In this document: one piece after another, positions 1 through 7,646 of the stretch | How the letters are laid out: every line of letters begins with the position of its first letter | Numbering within the stretch: position 1 is the first letter of the stretch | Assembly (NCBI GenBank): GCA_002291875.1 | Contig: DBAV01000212.1 | Coordinates: 1 to 21,528 of the forward strand | Origin: Hyphomonadaceae bacterium UBA1001 | GTDB taxonomy: Bacteria; Pseudomonadota; Alphaproteobacteria; Caulobacterales; Aquidulcibacteraceae | DNA: 21,528 bases | Reading direction: 5' to 3' | Notes under the pieces: model-generated | What the model saw: the letters and a program-made list of their open reading frames with translations, nothing else | Database searches by the model: none | What the model was told of the DNA's origin: nothing | Position numbers and translations under genes: made by a program

Positions 1-324
1 GGCCATCACCACCGCCAGCAGCAGGCGCTCGGTGTCACCCAGGCGATGCCGCGCGGCCAGGTCGTCATGCCATGCCGCCATCTGCCGGAAGGTCTCGGCA
101 TAGGTCGCGATCCACGCCAGCCCGTGCACAAGGTGCTGTTCGGCGTCCAGCGCCTGCCGGTCGATCCGCCCCTCGCGCACCACCAGTGCCCGAACCACAC
201 CGCGTACCGCCTGTTCGAAGCGCCCGGCCTCGGCGACGCTGGTGGCGAGGGCGGCGCGCAGGGCGCCCGCGTCCAGGCCCGTGGGGGCTGTTTCAGGGGC
301 GGGAATCACTTGGGCGACGGCCAT
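1..324 (-). CDS. mcd: (2S)-methylsuccinyl-CoA dehydrogenase, N-terminal part (cut by window edge)
   Basis: Only the first 108 codons are present; the rest lies left of base 1. The start is ATG at 324-322, preceded by an AAGGA ribosome site about 7 bases away. The visible part reads as the helical N-terminal extension typical of methylsuccinyl-CoA dehydrogenase, with stretches such as HGLAWIATYAETFRQMAAW and RLGDTERLLLAVVMA. The catalytic flavin acyl-CoA dehydrogenase domain would follow. In the ethylmalonyl-CoA pathway this enzyme oxidises (2S)-methylsuccinyl-CoA to mesaconyl-CoA in the cytoplasm. The call rests on resemblance to the known N-terminal extension plus the linkage to ccr and ecm. 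It could in principle be another long acyl-CoA dehydrogenase. It is last in the visible ccr-Rieske-amine oxidase-mcd run, but a 160-base gap with tandem repeats suggests it may have its own promoter. Confidence 0.8.
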   Translation of the reverse strand, partial: MAVAQVIPAPETAPTGLDAGALRAALATSVAEAGRFEQAVRGVVRALVVREGRIDRQALDAEQHLVHGLAWIATYAETFRQMAAWHDDLAARHRLGDTERLLLAVVMA

Positions 325-401
325 GGCGGTGTCCTTCGTGTCGGCGCGCCGACGGGCGGGCCTTCGCAGATGCAAGAGAGAACGCGCGGGCGCAAGATCA
401 A

Positions 402-485
402 GTCCCGCGCCCAAGCGCCGCGGTGGACGCAGTGTGCCGCAGTCGCCGCGGTGGGAACAGTGTGCGGCCGTCGCCGCGGTGGGAT
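402..485. repeat. 28-base tandem repeat, two good copies and one degenerate copy
   Basis: Copies at 430-457 and 458-485 match at 25 of 28 positions. A third copy at 402-429 keeps mainly the core GCCGCGGTGG. The array begins at the stop codon of the amine oxidase gene (TGA at 487-485) and fills about half of the 160-base gap upstream of mcd. It looks like local slipped-strand duplication. It might affect mcd transcription, but nothing in the sequence shows that. Confidence 0.8.
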
Positions 486-1798
486 CAGTCCGCGGCAATG
501 GCCGCAAGCACCGAGCGGGCGGCCTCGCGGCCGCTTTCCCAGGCGCCGGTGACCTGCTGGGCCCAGGCGGTGCTGGTGGCCTCGCCGGCAAACCACAGCC
601 GTCCTTCGACCGGGCTGGCCAGCACGGCGCGCTGGTCGGCGCGTCCGGGAAGGGCGGCGCTGTAGGCGCCGCGCGCGTGCGGGTCGGCGCCCCAAGTGGA
701 CATGACGAACTCTTCGACCATCTCGCCGGCGCGCTCGCCCACCAGAGCGCGGGCGGCTGCGTCGTGGAAGGCGCGCCGTGCGGCCGGCCCCTCCGAGAGC
801 AGGCGACGGGCGGCTGCACCGCCCTCGGCCGAGACGACCAGGGGCTGGGCGCCGGCCTCGACCTCGACCCAGGCGGCGTCCGTGGGTCCCACCATCACCA
901 GCGCCTGGCCGGCGGCCGATGCGGGCAGGGGTGTTGCAATGGCATGACCCGCCCGCTCGTACTGGCCCATCGGCAGGGCCTGGATGGCGCGGATCCAGCG
1001 GTCCGGCAGCGGCGGGTCGAACACCACCCCGCCCGACCCCAGCACGCCGGTGGGCACGGTGATGATGGCGCGGCGGGCCGCGACCACCCCGCCAATGCCG
1101 ACCGCCACCACGCTGCGGGCGGTCCAGCCGATCCGCTGGACCGGCCATTCCAGGCGCACGGGAATGTCGCGTCCCAGCGCCTCGACCAGACGCCCCATGC
1201 CGCCCGCGATCCGCGACTGCGCCCCGCCGCCTTCGATGGCGGAGGCGTCGCGGGTGGACAGCTCGGCCGGCGGCACGCCAAAGTCCAGGTCCGCATAGGC
1301 TGCCCATGCGGCGGTGACATCGGGTCCGGTGGCGGTGAACACCTCGGCCGCCGGACGGTCGAAACCCGCGCTGCCTGCGCTCTCGACCGCATCCGCCAGC
1401 GCGGCATAGGTGCGCGCAAAGTCGGCCTCGGCGTCGGATGTGGCCCGGCGTGCGTTCTCGTAGAGCCAGGTGTCGGGCGTGCCCAGATCCTCGACCCGCA
1501 GGCCCAGCCGGCCGGCCTCGGCGTGCAGCGGATTGCCCGCCCCGCCATGCAGCCAGGCCGCACCGGCGTCGAACGGCCGGCCCGAAAGGCTGCGCGTATC
1601 CACCCGCCCGCCAATGCGCGTGCGCGCCTCGAGCACCACGACGCTGCGCCCGGCATCCAGAAGGGTACGCGCGGCCGTCAGGCCGGCAATGCCCGCTCCG
1701 ACGATCACCACATCAATGCCGCCCGCGGCGCAGCCAGCGACCCAACCCTGCGCTGCCAGGGCCGATGCGCCCAGCAGGACCGAACGACGTGTGGTCAT
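485..1798 (-). CDS. Flavin amine oxidase family protein, probable Tat-exported lipoprotein
   Basis: The 437-residue protein has an FAD-binding GAGIAG motif at residues 34-39, the companion LEARTRIGGR motif at 56-65, and a C-terminal FAGEATS segment followed by a helix with GAWESGREAA. These are hallmarks of the flavin monoamine oxidase/phytoene desaturase superfamily. The N-terminus has a twin-arginine motif (TRRSVLL, residues 3-9), a short hydrophobic stretch and a lipobox-like VAGC with Cys23. This suggests export of the folded flavoprotein by Tat and lipidation. The substrate cannot be told; polyamines, aromatic amines and protoporphyrin-like compounds are all possible within the family. 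It starts 4 bases after the stop of the Rieske gene, so the two are almost certainly co-transcribed and perhaps translationally coupled. The C-terminal GTxHGA signature of classical monoamine oxidases is altered to AQQVTGAW. Confidence 0.85.
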   Translation of the reverse strand: MTTRRSVLLGASALAAQGWVAGCAAGGIDVVIVGAGIAGLTAARTLLDAGRSVVVLEARTRIGGRVDTRSLSGRPFDAGAAWLHGGAGNPLHAEAGRLGLRVEDLGTPDTWLYENARRATSDAEADFARTYAALADAVESAGSAGFDRPAAEVFTATGPDVTAAWAAYADLDFGVPPAELSTRDASAIEGGGAQSRIAGGMGRLVEALGRDIPVRLEWPVQRIGWTARSVVAVGIGGVVAARRAIITVPTGVLGSGGVVFDPPLPDRWIRAIQALPMGQYERAGHAIATPLPASAAGQALVMVGPTDAAWVEVEAGAQPLVVSAEGGAAARRLLSEGPAARRAFHDAAARALVGERAGEMVEEFVMSTWGADPHARGAYSAALPGRADQRAVLASPVEGRLWFAGEATSTAWAQQVTGAWESGREAARSVLAAIAAD

Positions 1799-1802
1799 CG
1801 GC

Positions 1803-2954
1803 TCAGGACCGCCAACGCAGGGTGACCGGCTCGATCGGGTTGCGGAAGGGCCGCCCCTCGGTCCGCGACGCCGCCCATTCGCGCTTGAGGGTGTGGTACC
1901 ATTTGGCCTGCCGGTCGGCGTCCTCGATCCAAAGCAAAGCAGGGCGATAGCGCAGCCCCTCGTTCTGCAGGTCGACCATGCGCCCGTCCTGGTCCAGGAA
2001 AGCCCGCGCGGCCATGGCGATGAACGGTTTCAGCGCACTGGCCACCAGGCTGTCCCACCAGAAGATCTGGGTGATCCGCGTGCGCGAGGCCGTTTCGGGC
2101 GTCAGGCAGGTCAGGGTCGCCAGGCTGCCGCGTTCCCCGCGGATGCTCTCCAGCCGATAGCCGGGCAGCATATAGGCGATCTCGGTGGTCACGCCGGGCC
2201 CGAACACCACGCGATAGGGGCGCGAATTGGTCGAGGGCGCGTGCCGGACCATGGCCCAGCCCAGGTCGCGCGGCTCGAACGCCTTGGCCTTTTCCTTCTG
2301 GCCCCGGCGCGAGCGCCACCACCATTGCTGGTGCACATAGGGCCCGTGCGCGGGGTCCATCAGGCCCACGACCGCATGATCCATGTGGGCGGCGAAGATG
2401 CGCGTGGTGACCAGTTTGGGGGTGCCGGGCGCCTCGGGCCAGAAGGGGGCCTGCATTGCGGGCGGGGCCTGGCGGCGCGGATCGTGGGCGACATGGACAT
2501 AGACCAGTCCCTGCGCCTCCGAGACCGGAAAAGCGCGCACGCGCATGCGCGCGATGTCGGCCGCATTCGGGTCCACCATCGAGGGGATGGCCCGGCACAC
2601 GCCATCGGTGCCAAACCGCCAGCCATGATAGGGGCATTCGATCGTCGCCTCACCGTCGTGCATCACCTGCCGGCCGGCGGTCAGCGGGGCCGCGCGGTGC
2701 GGGCAGATGTCGCGCAGCGCGAACGCCTCGCCGGCGCTGGTGCGCCCCAGAAGGACGGGCTCGCCCAGGATCTCGCGGCGGAACTGGCGCCCACGTTTCA
2801 GCTCGGCCGAAGTGGCCGCCAGATACCAGGCGTCGGTCAGCAGGCCCTGCGCCGTGATGCCGCGGCGTTCGGTCCGGGACAGATCGGCCTGGGGCGGATC
2901 GGCGGGGCCCGCCGGCACCGTGGTCACCACCCCCGTCTCGCCATCGCCTGCCAT
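1803..2954 (-). CDS. Rieske [2Fe-2S] ring-hydroxylating oxygenase alpha subunit family protein
   Basis: The 383-residue protein has a Rieske cluster site of CPH (Cys84, His86) and CPYH (Cys107, His110). A mononuclear-iron site reads D200-x2-H203-x4-H208, within LMDPAHGPYVH. This spacing matches the bridging Asp and two His ligands of naphthalene-dioxygenase-type alpha subunits. Such enzymes hydroxylate, demethylate or desaturate organic substrates using electrons from a ferredoxin or reductase, none of which is encoded nearby. The ATG at 2954 was chosen because GGAGGG lies 3 bases upstream; an in-frame ATG at 2990 lacks a ribosome site. It sits 78 bases after ccr and 4 bases before the amine oxidase gene. 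The substrate is unknown. There is no sign of a beta subunit, so it probably works as a homotrimer/hexamer. Confidence 0.88.
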   Translation of the reverse strand: MAGDGETGVVTTVPAGPADPPQADLSRTERRGITAQGLLTDAWYLAATSAELKRGRQFRREILGEPVLLGRTSAGEAFALRDICPHRAAPLTAGRQVMHDGEATIECPYHGWRFGTDGVCRAIPSMVDPNAADIARMRVRAFPVSEAQGLVYVHVAHDPRRQAPPAMQAPFWPEAPGTPKLVTTRIFAAHMDHAVVGLMDPAHGPYVHQQWWWRSRRGQKEKAKAFEPRDLGWAMVRHAPSTNSRPYRVVFGPGVTTEIAYMLPGYRLESIRGERGSLATLTCLTPETASRTRITQIFWWDSLVASALKPFIAMAARAFLDQDGRMVDLQNEGLRYRPALLWIEDADRQAKWYHTLKREWAASRTEGRPFRNPIEPVTLRWRS

Positions 2955-3032
2955 GTGCCCTCCGCCCCGCTGCCCGATGGCCCTGGTCATAGCCGCACGG
3001 TGGTCACCGCGAAAGTCACCTTGCCTGCGACC

Positions 3033-4310
3033 TCAGCGCCGGCCGGCCGCCTCCAGCACGTCCTCGAAGGTCTTGAGCCCGGGGCGCGGGGCGTTCACCA
3101 GCACCGCCATGTTTCCCGGCAGATGCTGGTTGTCCAGCATCTTCTCGTGGGCGGCGGGAATACGCGCCCACTCGAACACTTCGGACATGCACGGGTCGAT
3201 GCGCCGGTCGATCACCAGCTGATTGGCGGCGGCGGCCTGCTTGAGGTTGGCAAAATGGCTGCCCTGCACGCGCTTCTGGCGCATCCAGAGGAAACGGGCG
3301 TCCATGGTCAGATTGAAGCCCGTGGTGCCGGCGCAGATCACCACCATGCCGCCGCGCTTGGCCACGAACACCGATACGGGGAAGGTCTGCTCGCCGGGGT
3401 GCTCGAACACCATGTCGACGTCCTTGCCCCCGGTGATGCCCCAGATCGCCTTGCCGAACTTGCGGGTTTCCTTCATGTAATCGTTGAATTCGGCGCCCCC
3501 GACGGTCGGCAGCTGGCCCCAGCAGTTGAAATCCTTGCGGTTCAGAACCGCCTTGGCGCCCATCGACAGGACATAGTCGGCCTTGGACATGTCCGACACC
3601 ACGCCGATCGCGTTGGCGCCCGACACCGCGCACAGCTGGACCGCGAACACGCCCAGTCCGCCCGACGCCCCCCAGACCAGGACATTGTCACCCGGCGCGA
3701 CGACGTGGGGGCGGTGGCCGAACAGCATGCGGTAAGCGGTGGCCAGCGTCAGCGTGTAGCAGGCGCACTCTTCCCACGTCAGGTGGCGCGGGCGCGCCAT
3801 CAGCTGGCGTGACTGGACGCGGGTGAACTGGCCGAACGCCCCGTCAGGCGTCTCATAGCCCCAGATGCGCTGGGAGGGCGACAGCATGGGGTCGCCGCCA
3901 TTGCATTCCTCGTCGTCCCCGTCGTCCTGGTTGCAGTGGACGACCACCTCATCGCCCGGCTTCCACCGGGTCACCTTGGACCCCACCGCCCAGACGATGC
4001 CCGCCGCATCGGACCCTGCGACGTGATAGGGCTGCTTGTGGAAGTCCAGCACGGAGACGGGCTCGCCCAGCGCCGCCCACACCCCGTTATAGTTCACCCC
4101 CGCCGCCATCACCAGCACCAGGACCTCGTCGGAATCGAGGGTCGGGGTCTCCACCACCTCCAGCTGCATGGATTTGGACGGGCGTCCGTGCCGCTCCTTG
4201 CGGATGGCCCACGCCCACATCTTCGGGGGGACCTGGAAGGCGGGCGGGATGTCCCCGATCTCGTAGAGGTCCTTGACCTCCGACAGGTCATTGCGCCGTT
4301 TCGCCGCCAT
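3033..4310 (-). CDS. ccr: Crotonyl-CoA carboxylase/reductase
   Basis: This 425-residue protein carries out the key step of the ethylmalonyl-CoA pathway: NADPH-dependent reductive carboxylation of crotonyl-CoA to (2S)-ethylmalonyl-CoA. It is a medium-chain reductase with a nucleotide-binding segment WGASGGLGVFAVQL (213-226). It also has the family-specific stretches AAGVNYNGVWAALG (69-82, with Asn73/Asn75), GYETPDGAFGQF (151-162), CYTLTLATAYRMLFGH (184-199) and QGSHFANLKQ (349-358, His352). The Asn and His appear to correspond to the CO2-binding residues known from characterised homologues; this mapping is by eye. Length and pattern match alphaproteobacterial Ccr closely. The start at 4310 has GGAGGA 7 bases upstream. 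The same frame stays open far upstream, antisense to ecm, but that part has no family resemblance. It is divergent from ecm and first in the run ccr-Rieske-amine oxidase-mcd. Confidence 0.97.
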   Translation of the reverse strand: MAAKRRNDLSEVKDLYEIGDIPPAFQVPPKMWAWAIRKERHGRPSKSMQLEVVETPTLDSDEVLVLVMAAGVNYNGVWAALGEPVSVLDFHKQPYHVAGSDAAGIVWAVGSKVTRWKPGDEVVVHCNQDDGDDEECNGGDPMLSPSQRIWGYETPDGAFGQFTRVQSRQLMARPRHLTWEECACYTLTLATAYRMLFGHRPHVVAPGDNVLVWGASGGLGVFAVQLCAVSGANAIGVVSDMSKADYVLSMGAKAVLNRKDFNCWGQLPTVGGAEFNDYMKETRKFGKAIWGITGGKDVDMVFEHPGEQTFPVSVFVAKRGGMVVICAGTTGFNLTMDARFLWMRQKRVQGSHFANLKQAAAANQLVIDRRIDPCMSEVFEWARIPAAHEKMLDNQHLPGNMAVLVNAPRPGLKTFEDVLEAAGRR

Positions 4311-4499
4311 CGCTGCGTCCTCCGGGCCATCGCTGCGCGCGTGTCCTGCCCTGCGTTGTCGCGGCTGCCGGCGCTCTTGCCAACCCGCCTTGTGCGGCGC
4401 AGCAATCGCGCGTCCGTTGTGCGGGTGAAAGGATGGGGGCATGTGGCCCCGATCCGGCCGCCAGACGCGCGGATCGACACGCTCGGAGGTCGCACGCCC
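4311..4499. promoter_or_regulatory. Divergent ccr/ecm intergenic control region
   Basis: This 189-base spacer separates the starts of ccr (minus) and ecm (plus) and must hold both promoters. TTGTGCGG occurs twice on the plus strand (4390-4397 and 4417-4424, offset 27). The first copy leads into TTGTGCGGCGCAGCAA (4390-4405), a TTG...CAA-flanked element with TGCGGCGCA at its centre. Related TTGTCGCGG lies near 4356. These are possible operator half-sites for a regulator of the pathway. No textbook -35/-10 pair stands out for either gene. Confidence 0.4.
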
Positions 4500-6518
4500 A
4501 TGGCAGATGATTCGATCAACCGCGCGCCAGCGCGCCCCGGCGACCGCATGGTCCGCCCCGGCACGCCCGATCCCCCCTGGATGTTCCGGACCTATGCGGG
4601 CCACTCGACCGCCGCGAAATCCAATGCGCTCTATCGCGCGAACCTTGCGAAAGGGCAGACGGGGCTTTCGATCGCATTCGACCTGCCGACCCAGACCGCG
4701 CTCGACGCCGACCATGTGCTGGCGCGCGGCGAGGTGGGCAAGGTCGGCGTGCCGGTCGGGCACCTGGGCGACATGCGCACCCTGTTCGACGCCATTCCGC
4801 TCGAGCGGATGAACACCTCGATGACCATCAACGCGCCGGCCGCCTGGCTGCTGGCGCTCTATGTGGCGCTGGGCGACGAGCAGGGGGCCGACCGGCGCCG
4901 CCTGCAGGGCACCACCCAGAACGACATCATCAAGGAGTATCTTTCGCGCGGGACCCACGTCTTCCCGCCCGCGCCCTCGATGAAGCTGACGGCGGACACC
5001 ATTGCCTGGTGCCTGCGCGAGACGCCCAAATTCAACCCGATGAACGTGTGCAGTTATCACCTGCAGGAGGCCGGCGCGACGCCCGAGCAGGAGCTGGCCT
5101 TTGCCCTGGCCACCGCGATCGCGGTACTGGACGAGGTGCGTGCGCGCGGCGAGGTGCCCGACGCGCATTTCCCCGAAGTGGTGGGGCGCATCTCGTTCTT
5201 CGTCAATGCGGGCCTGCGTTTTGTCACCGAGATGTGCAAGATGCGCGCCTTCACCCGGCTGTGGGACGAGATCGCGCGCGAGCGGTACGGCGTCGAGGAC
5301 CCGCGCCTGCGCCGCTTCCGCTATGGGGTTCAGGTCAACAGTCTGGGCCTGACCGAGCCGCAGGCCGAAAACAATGTCCACCGCATCCTGCTGGAGATGC
5401 TGGCGGTCACGCTGTCGCGCGACGCTCGCGCCCGCGCCGTCCAGCTGCCGGCATGGAACGAGGCGCTGGGCCTGCCGCGCCCCTGGGACCAGCAATGGTC
5501 GCTGCGCATGCAGCAGATCCTGGCCTATGAGACCGACCTTCTGGAATATGGCGACCTGTTCGACGGCAGCCATGTCGTCGAGGCCAAGGTCGAGGCGCTG
5601 TGCGCGGGCGCGCGGGCCGAACTGGCGCGGATCGACGCCATGGGCGGCTCGCTGGCGGCGGTCGCCAACGGCGCCATGAAGGCTGCCCTGGTCGAGTCGA
5701 ACGCCCGCCGCCTCGCCGCCATCGAGAGCGGCGCGCAGGTCGTGGTCGGGGTCAATCGCTGGACCGAGGGCGAGCCCTCGCCCCTGCAGTCCGGCGCCGA
5801 CGCCATCCAGGTCGTCGATCCCATGGTCGAGGCCGAGCAGATCCAGCGACTGCGCGCCTGGCGGTCGGGCCGCGACAGCGCCGCCGTCGAGCGCGCACTG
5901 GCCGCGCTCGAGGCCGCCGCGCGCGAGGACCGAAACATCATGGACGCATCGGTGGCGTGCGCCAAGGCTGGCGTCACCACGGGCGAATGGGGAGCGGTGC
6001 TGCGGGCCGTGCATGGCGAATGGCGCGCACCCACCGGCATCGAGATCGTCCTGCCCGACGCCGAAACCGAGACGCTGCGCAGCGTGCGCGCCGATGTCGA
6101 GCGGGTGTCGGCCCGGCTGGGGCGCACCCTGACCTATCTGATCGGCAAGCCGGGCCTGGATGGCCACTCGAACGGTGCCGAGCAGGTCGCGGTGCGCGCG
6201 CGCGCCTGCGGGATGGAGGTGATCTATGACGGCATCCGCTTCACGCCCGAGGAAATCGTGGCGCGCGCGGTCGAGACCCGCCCGCATGTGATCGGGCTGT
6301 CCATTCTGTCGGGCTCGCACCTCGATCTGGTGCGCGAGGTGCTTCAGAGGCTGCGTGCGGCGGGCTTGGGTGACGTGCCGGTGGTGGTGGGGGGCATCGT
6401 TCCGCCCGAGGACGAGCGGGCCCTGCGCCAGGCCGGCGTCCGGGCCGTCTATACCCCAAAGGACTTCCGCATCACCGACATCATGGCGGACATGGTGCGT
6501 ATCGTCGAACAGGGCTGA
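4500..6518 (+). CDS. ecm: Ethylmalonyl-CoA mutase (coenzyme B12-dependent)
   Basis: The 672-residue protein combines the methylmalonyl-CoA-mutase-type barrel with a C-terminal cobalamin domain. It converts (2R)-ethylmalonyl-CoA to methylsuccinyl-CoA, the step after Ccr and epimerase and before Mcd. Visible landmarks are FRTYAGHSTAAKSNALYR near the start, GLSIAFDLPTQT, NPMNVCSYHLQEAGATPEQE, QVNSLGLTEPQAENNV and LPRPWDQQWSLRMQQILAYE. In the B12 domain, D554-x-H556-x-x-G559 supplies the histidine that ligates cobalt, followed by GLSILSG and VVVGGIVP. These segments match characterised ethylmalonyl-CoA mutases better than ordinary methylmalonyl-CoA mutase, and divergence from ccr supports the call. 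The ATG at 4500 has GGAGGT 9 bases upstream. The reading frame is open further upstream, but without a sensible start or similarity. Confidence 0.96.
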   Translation: MADDSINRAPARPGDRMVRPGTPDPPWMFRTYAGHSTAAKSNALYRANLAKGQTGLSIAFDLPTQTALDADHVLARGEVGKVGVPVGHLGDMRTLFDAIPLERMNTSMTINAPAAWLLALYVALGDEQGADRRRLQGTTQNDIIKEYLSRGTHVFPPAPSMKLTADTIAWCLRETPKFNPMNVCSYHLQEAGATPEQELAFALATAIAVLDEVRARGEVPDAHFPEVVGRISFFVNAGLRFVTEMCKMRAFTRLWDEIARERYGVEDPRLRRFRYGVQVNSLGLTEPQAENNVHRILLEMLAVTLSRDARARAVQLPAWNEALGLPRPWDQQWSLRMQQILAYETDLLEYGDLFDGSHVVEAKVEALCAGARAELARIDAMGGSLAAVANGAMKAALVESNARRLAAIESGAQVVVGVNRWTEGEPSPLQSGADAIQVVDPMVEAEQIQRLRAWRSGRDSAAVERALAALEAAAREDRNIMDASVACAKAGVTTGEWGAVLRAVHGEWRAPTGIEIVLPDAETETLRSVRADVERVSARLGRTLTYLIGKPGLDGHSNGAEQVAVRARACGMEVIYDGIRFTPEEIVARAVETRPHVIGLSILSGSHLDLVREVLQRLRAAGLGDVPVVVGGIVPPEDERALRQAGVRAVYTPKDFRITDIMADMVRIVEQG

Positions 6519-6595
6519 GCGAAGGCGCTGCCGGCCCGCACTGGCGGCGCGCCCGCGCTCTGCCTAGACTGGGGCGCTGCGGCATGGAGGGGAAC

Positions 6596-7609
6596 ATGCG
6601 GATCGTCATTGCAGGCCTGGTTTCGATCCTGGTGTTGGCGGGGGCCATCCTGGCAGGGGCGCATTTCCTGCTTCCCGACAGCCTGACCATCGCCCGCTCG
6701 GTGGACATCTCGCGGCCGCAGGCCACCGTCTATACCGTGGTCTCGAACCTGCGCGCCTGGCGCGAATGGACGCCCCAGCCCGGCGTCGACGCCGCCGCCC
6801 AGGTCACCTTCGAGGGGCCCGACATGGGCAAGGGCCAAAAGCTGCTGTGGGGCGCAGGCGAGGGCGGGGCGCGCAATGCCATCACCATCGTCGAGGCCGT
6901 GCCCTTCACCCGCGTGCGCGCCGACACGCTGATCGACCGCCGTGAGGGCCGGCAGGTCTGGGACGTGGCTGCCACGTCCGCCGCCACGGCGCGGGTGACC
7001 TGGACCGCCCACCTGCCGACCGGCGCGATGCCGTGGGAAAAGATCTCGGCCTTCTTCGGGCGCGGCGCGGCCGAGGCGGCTCACGACGCAGCCCTCGAGC
7101 GCCTGCGCCTGCTGGTCGAGGCCCTGCCGGCGGAAAACTTCTCGGACCTTCGCGTCGAGTTCACGACCCTTCCCGCGCGGCCCTTCCTGCATGTCGAGGA
7201 CGAAGCCGGGGCCGACCCGCGCGAGGTCCAGGCGCGTTTTGCCCAGGCCCTGATGCTGGTGCAGGCGGCCATGGGGCTGAACGGCCTGGTGCCCGACGGT
7301 CCGGCCATCCTGGTCATCCGCGAGGCCCGCGCCGACGCCACCGTGTTCGCGGCCGGGTTCGCCTTTGCGGGTCCGGTGCCCGCGCGCGCGCCGGTGGCGA
7401 TGAAGCTGGCCACCACGCCCGAGGGCCGGATGCTGCGGTCCACCCATGTCGGCCCGCCCGAGGAGGCCGGCGCGACGATCGCCCGCATGAAGGCGTTCCT
7501 CGCGGCCTCGCGCGTCGTGCGCACGGGCGAGCCGATCATGGTCATGCTGGATCCGCCCACCGCCGACCCGGCGGCGCGGCGCACCGACATCTTCCTGCCC
7601 GTGGGTTAA
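6596..7609 (+). CDS. Membrane-anchored SRPBCC + GyrI-like ligand-binding protein
   Basis: The 337-residue protein begins with one hydrophobic segment (about residues 3-27) that would anchor it or act as a signal. An SRPBCC/polyketide-cyclase-like domain follows (about 30-165; SVDISRPQATVYTVVSNLRAWREW is the typical entry strand and helix). The C-terminal part (about 180-337) looks like a GyrI/AraC effector-binding domain, with a THVGPPEEAGATIARMKAFL segment and the closing DIFLPVG. Both folds bind small hydrophobic ligands, but the ligand and role are unknown. The ATG at 6596 was preferred over the one at 6584 because GGAGGGG lies just upstream of it. It is 77 bases after ecm on the same strand, so it may be co-transcribed. 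Its TAA stop lies inside a 22-base tandem repeat. Confidence 0.75.
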   Translation: MRIVIAGLVSILVLAGAILAGAHFLLPDSLTIARSVDISRPQATVYTVVSNLRAWREWTPQPGVDAAAQVTFEGPDMGKGQKLLWGAGEGGARNAITIVEAVPFTRVRADTLIDRREGRQVWDVAATSAATARVTWTAHLPTGAMPWEKISAFFGRGAAEAAHDAALERLRLLVEALPAENFSDLRVEFTTLPARPFLHVEDEAGADPREVQARFAQALMLVQAAMGLNGLVPDGPAILVIREARADATVFAAGFAFAGPVPARAPVAMKLATTPEGRMLRSTHVGPPEEAGATIARMKAFLAASRVVRTGEPIMVMLDPPTADPAARRTDIFLPVG

Positions 7610-7646
7610 GGCGGGCTGCCTCAGGGGTTAAGGCGGGCCGCCTCAG
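7603..7646. repeat. 22-base tandem duplication across two convergent gene ends
   Basis: Copies at 7603-7624 and 7625-7646 differ at one position. Each copy contains TTAA and a short GC hairpin; AGGCGGGCCGCCT in the second copy has 5-base arms. The first copy carries the TAA stop of the plus-strand gene ending at 7609. The second carries the TGA (7645-7643, minus) of the convergent lipoprotein gene. The hairpins could help terminate transcription from both sides, but no T-run is present. Confidence 0.85.

Noticed and set aside
402..485. Possible CRISPR-like array in the mcd leader
   Set aside because: The repeats are directly adjacent with no spacers, and only two copies are well conserved.
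242..1825. Plus-strand frame opposite the amine oxidase gene
   Set aside because: The composition is Gly/Arg/His-rich and non-protein-like, and the minus-strand gene has clear FAD motifs.
4311..6320. Upstream extension of the ccr frame antisense to ecm
   Set aside because: The frame is open only because of high GC. The extension has no family similarity, and a clear ATG with GGAGGA exists at 4310.
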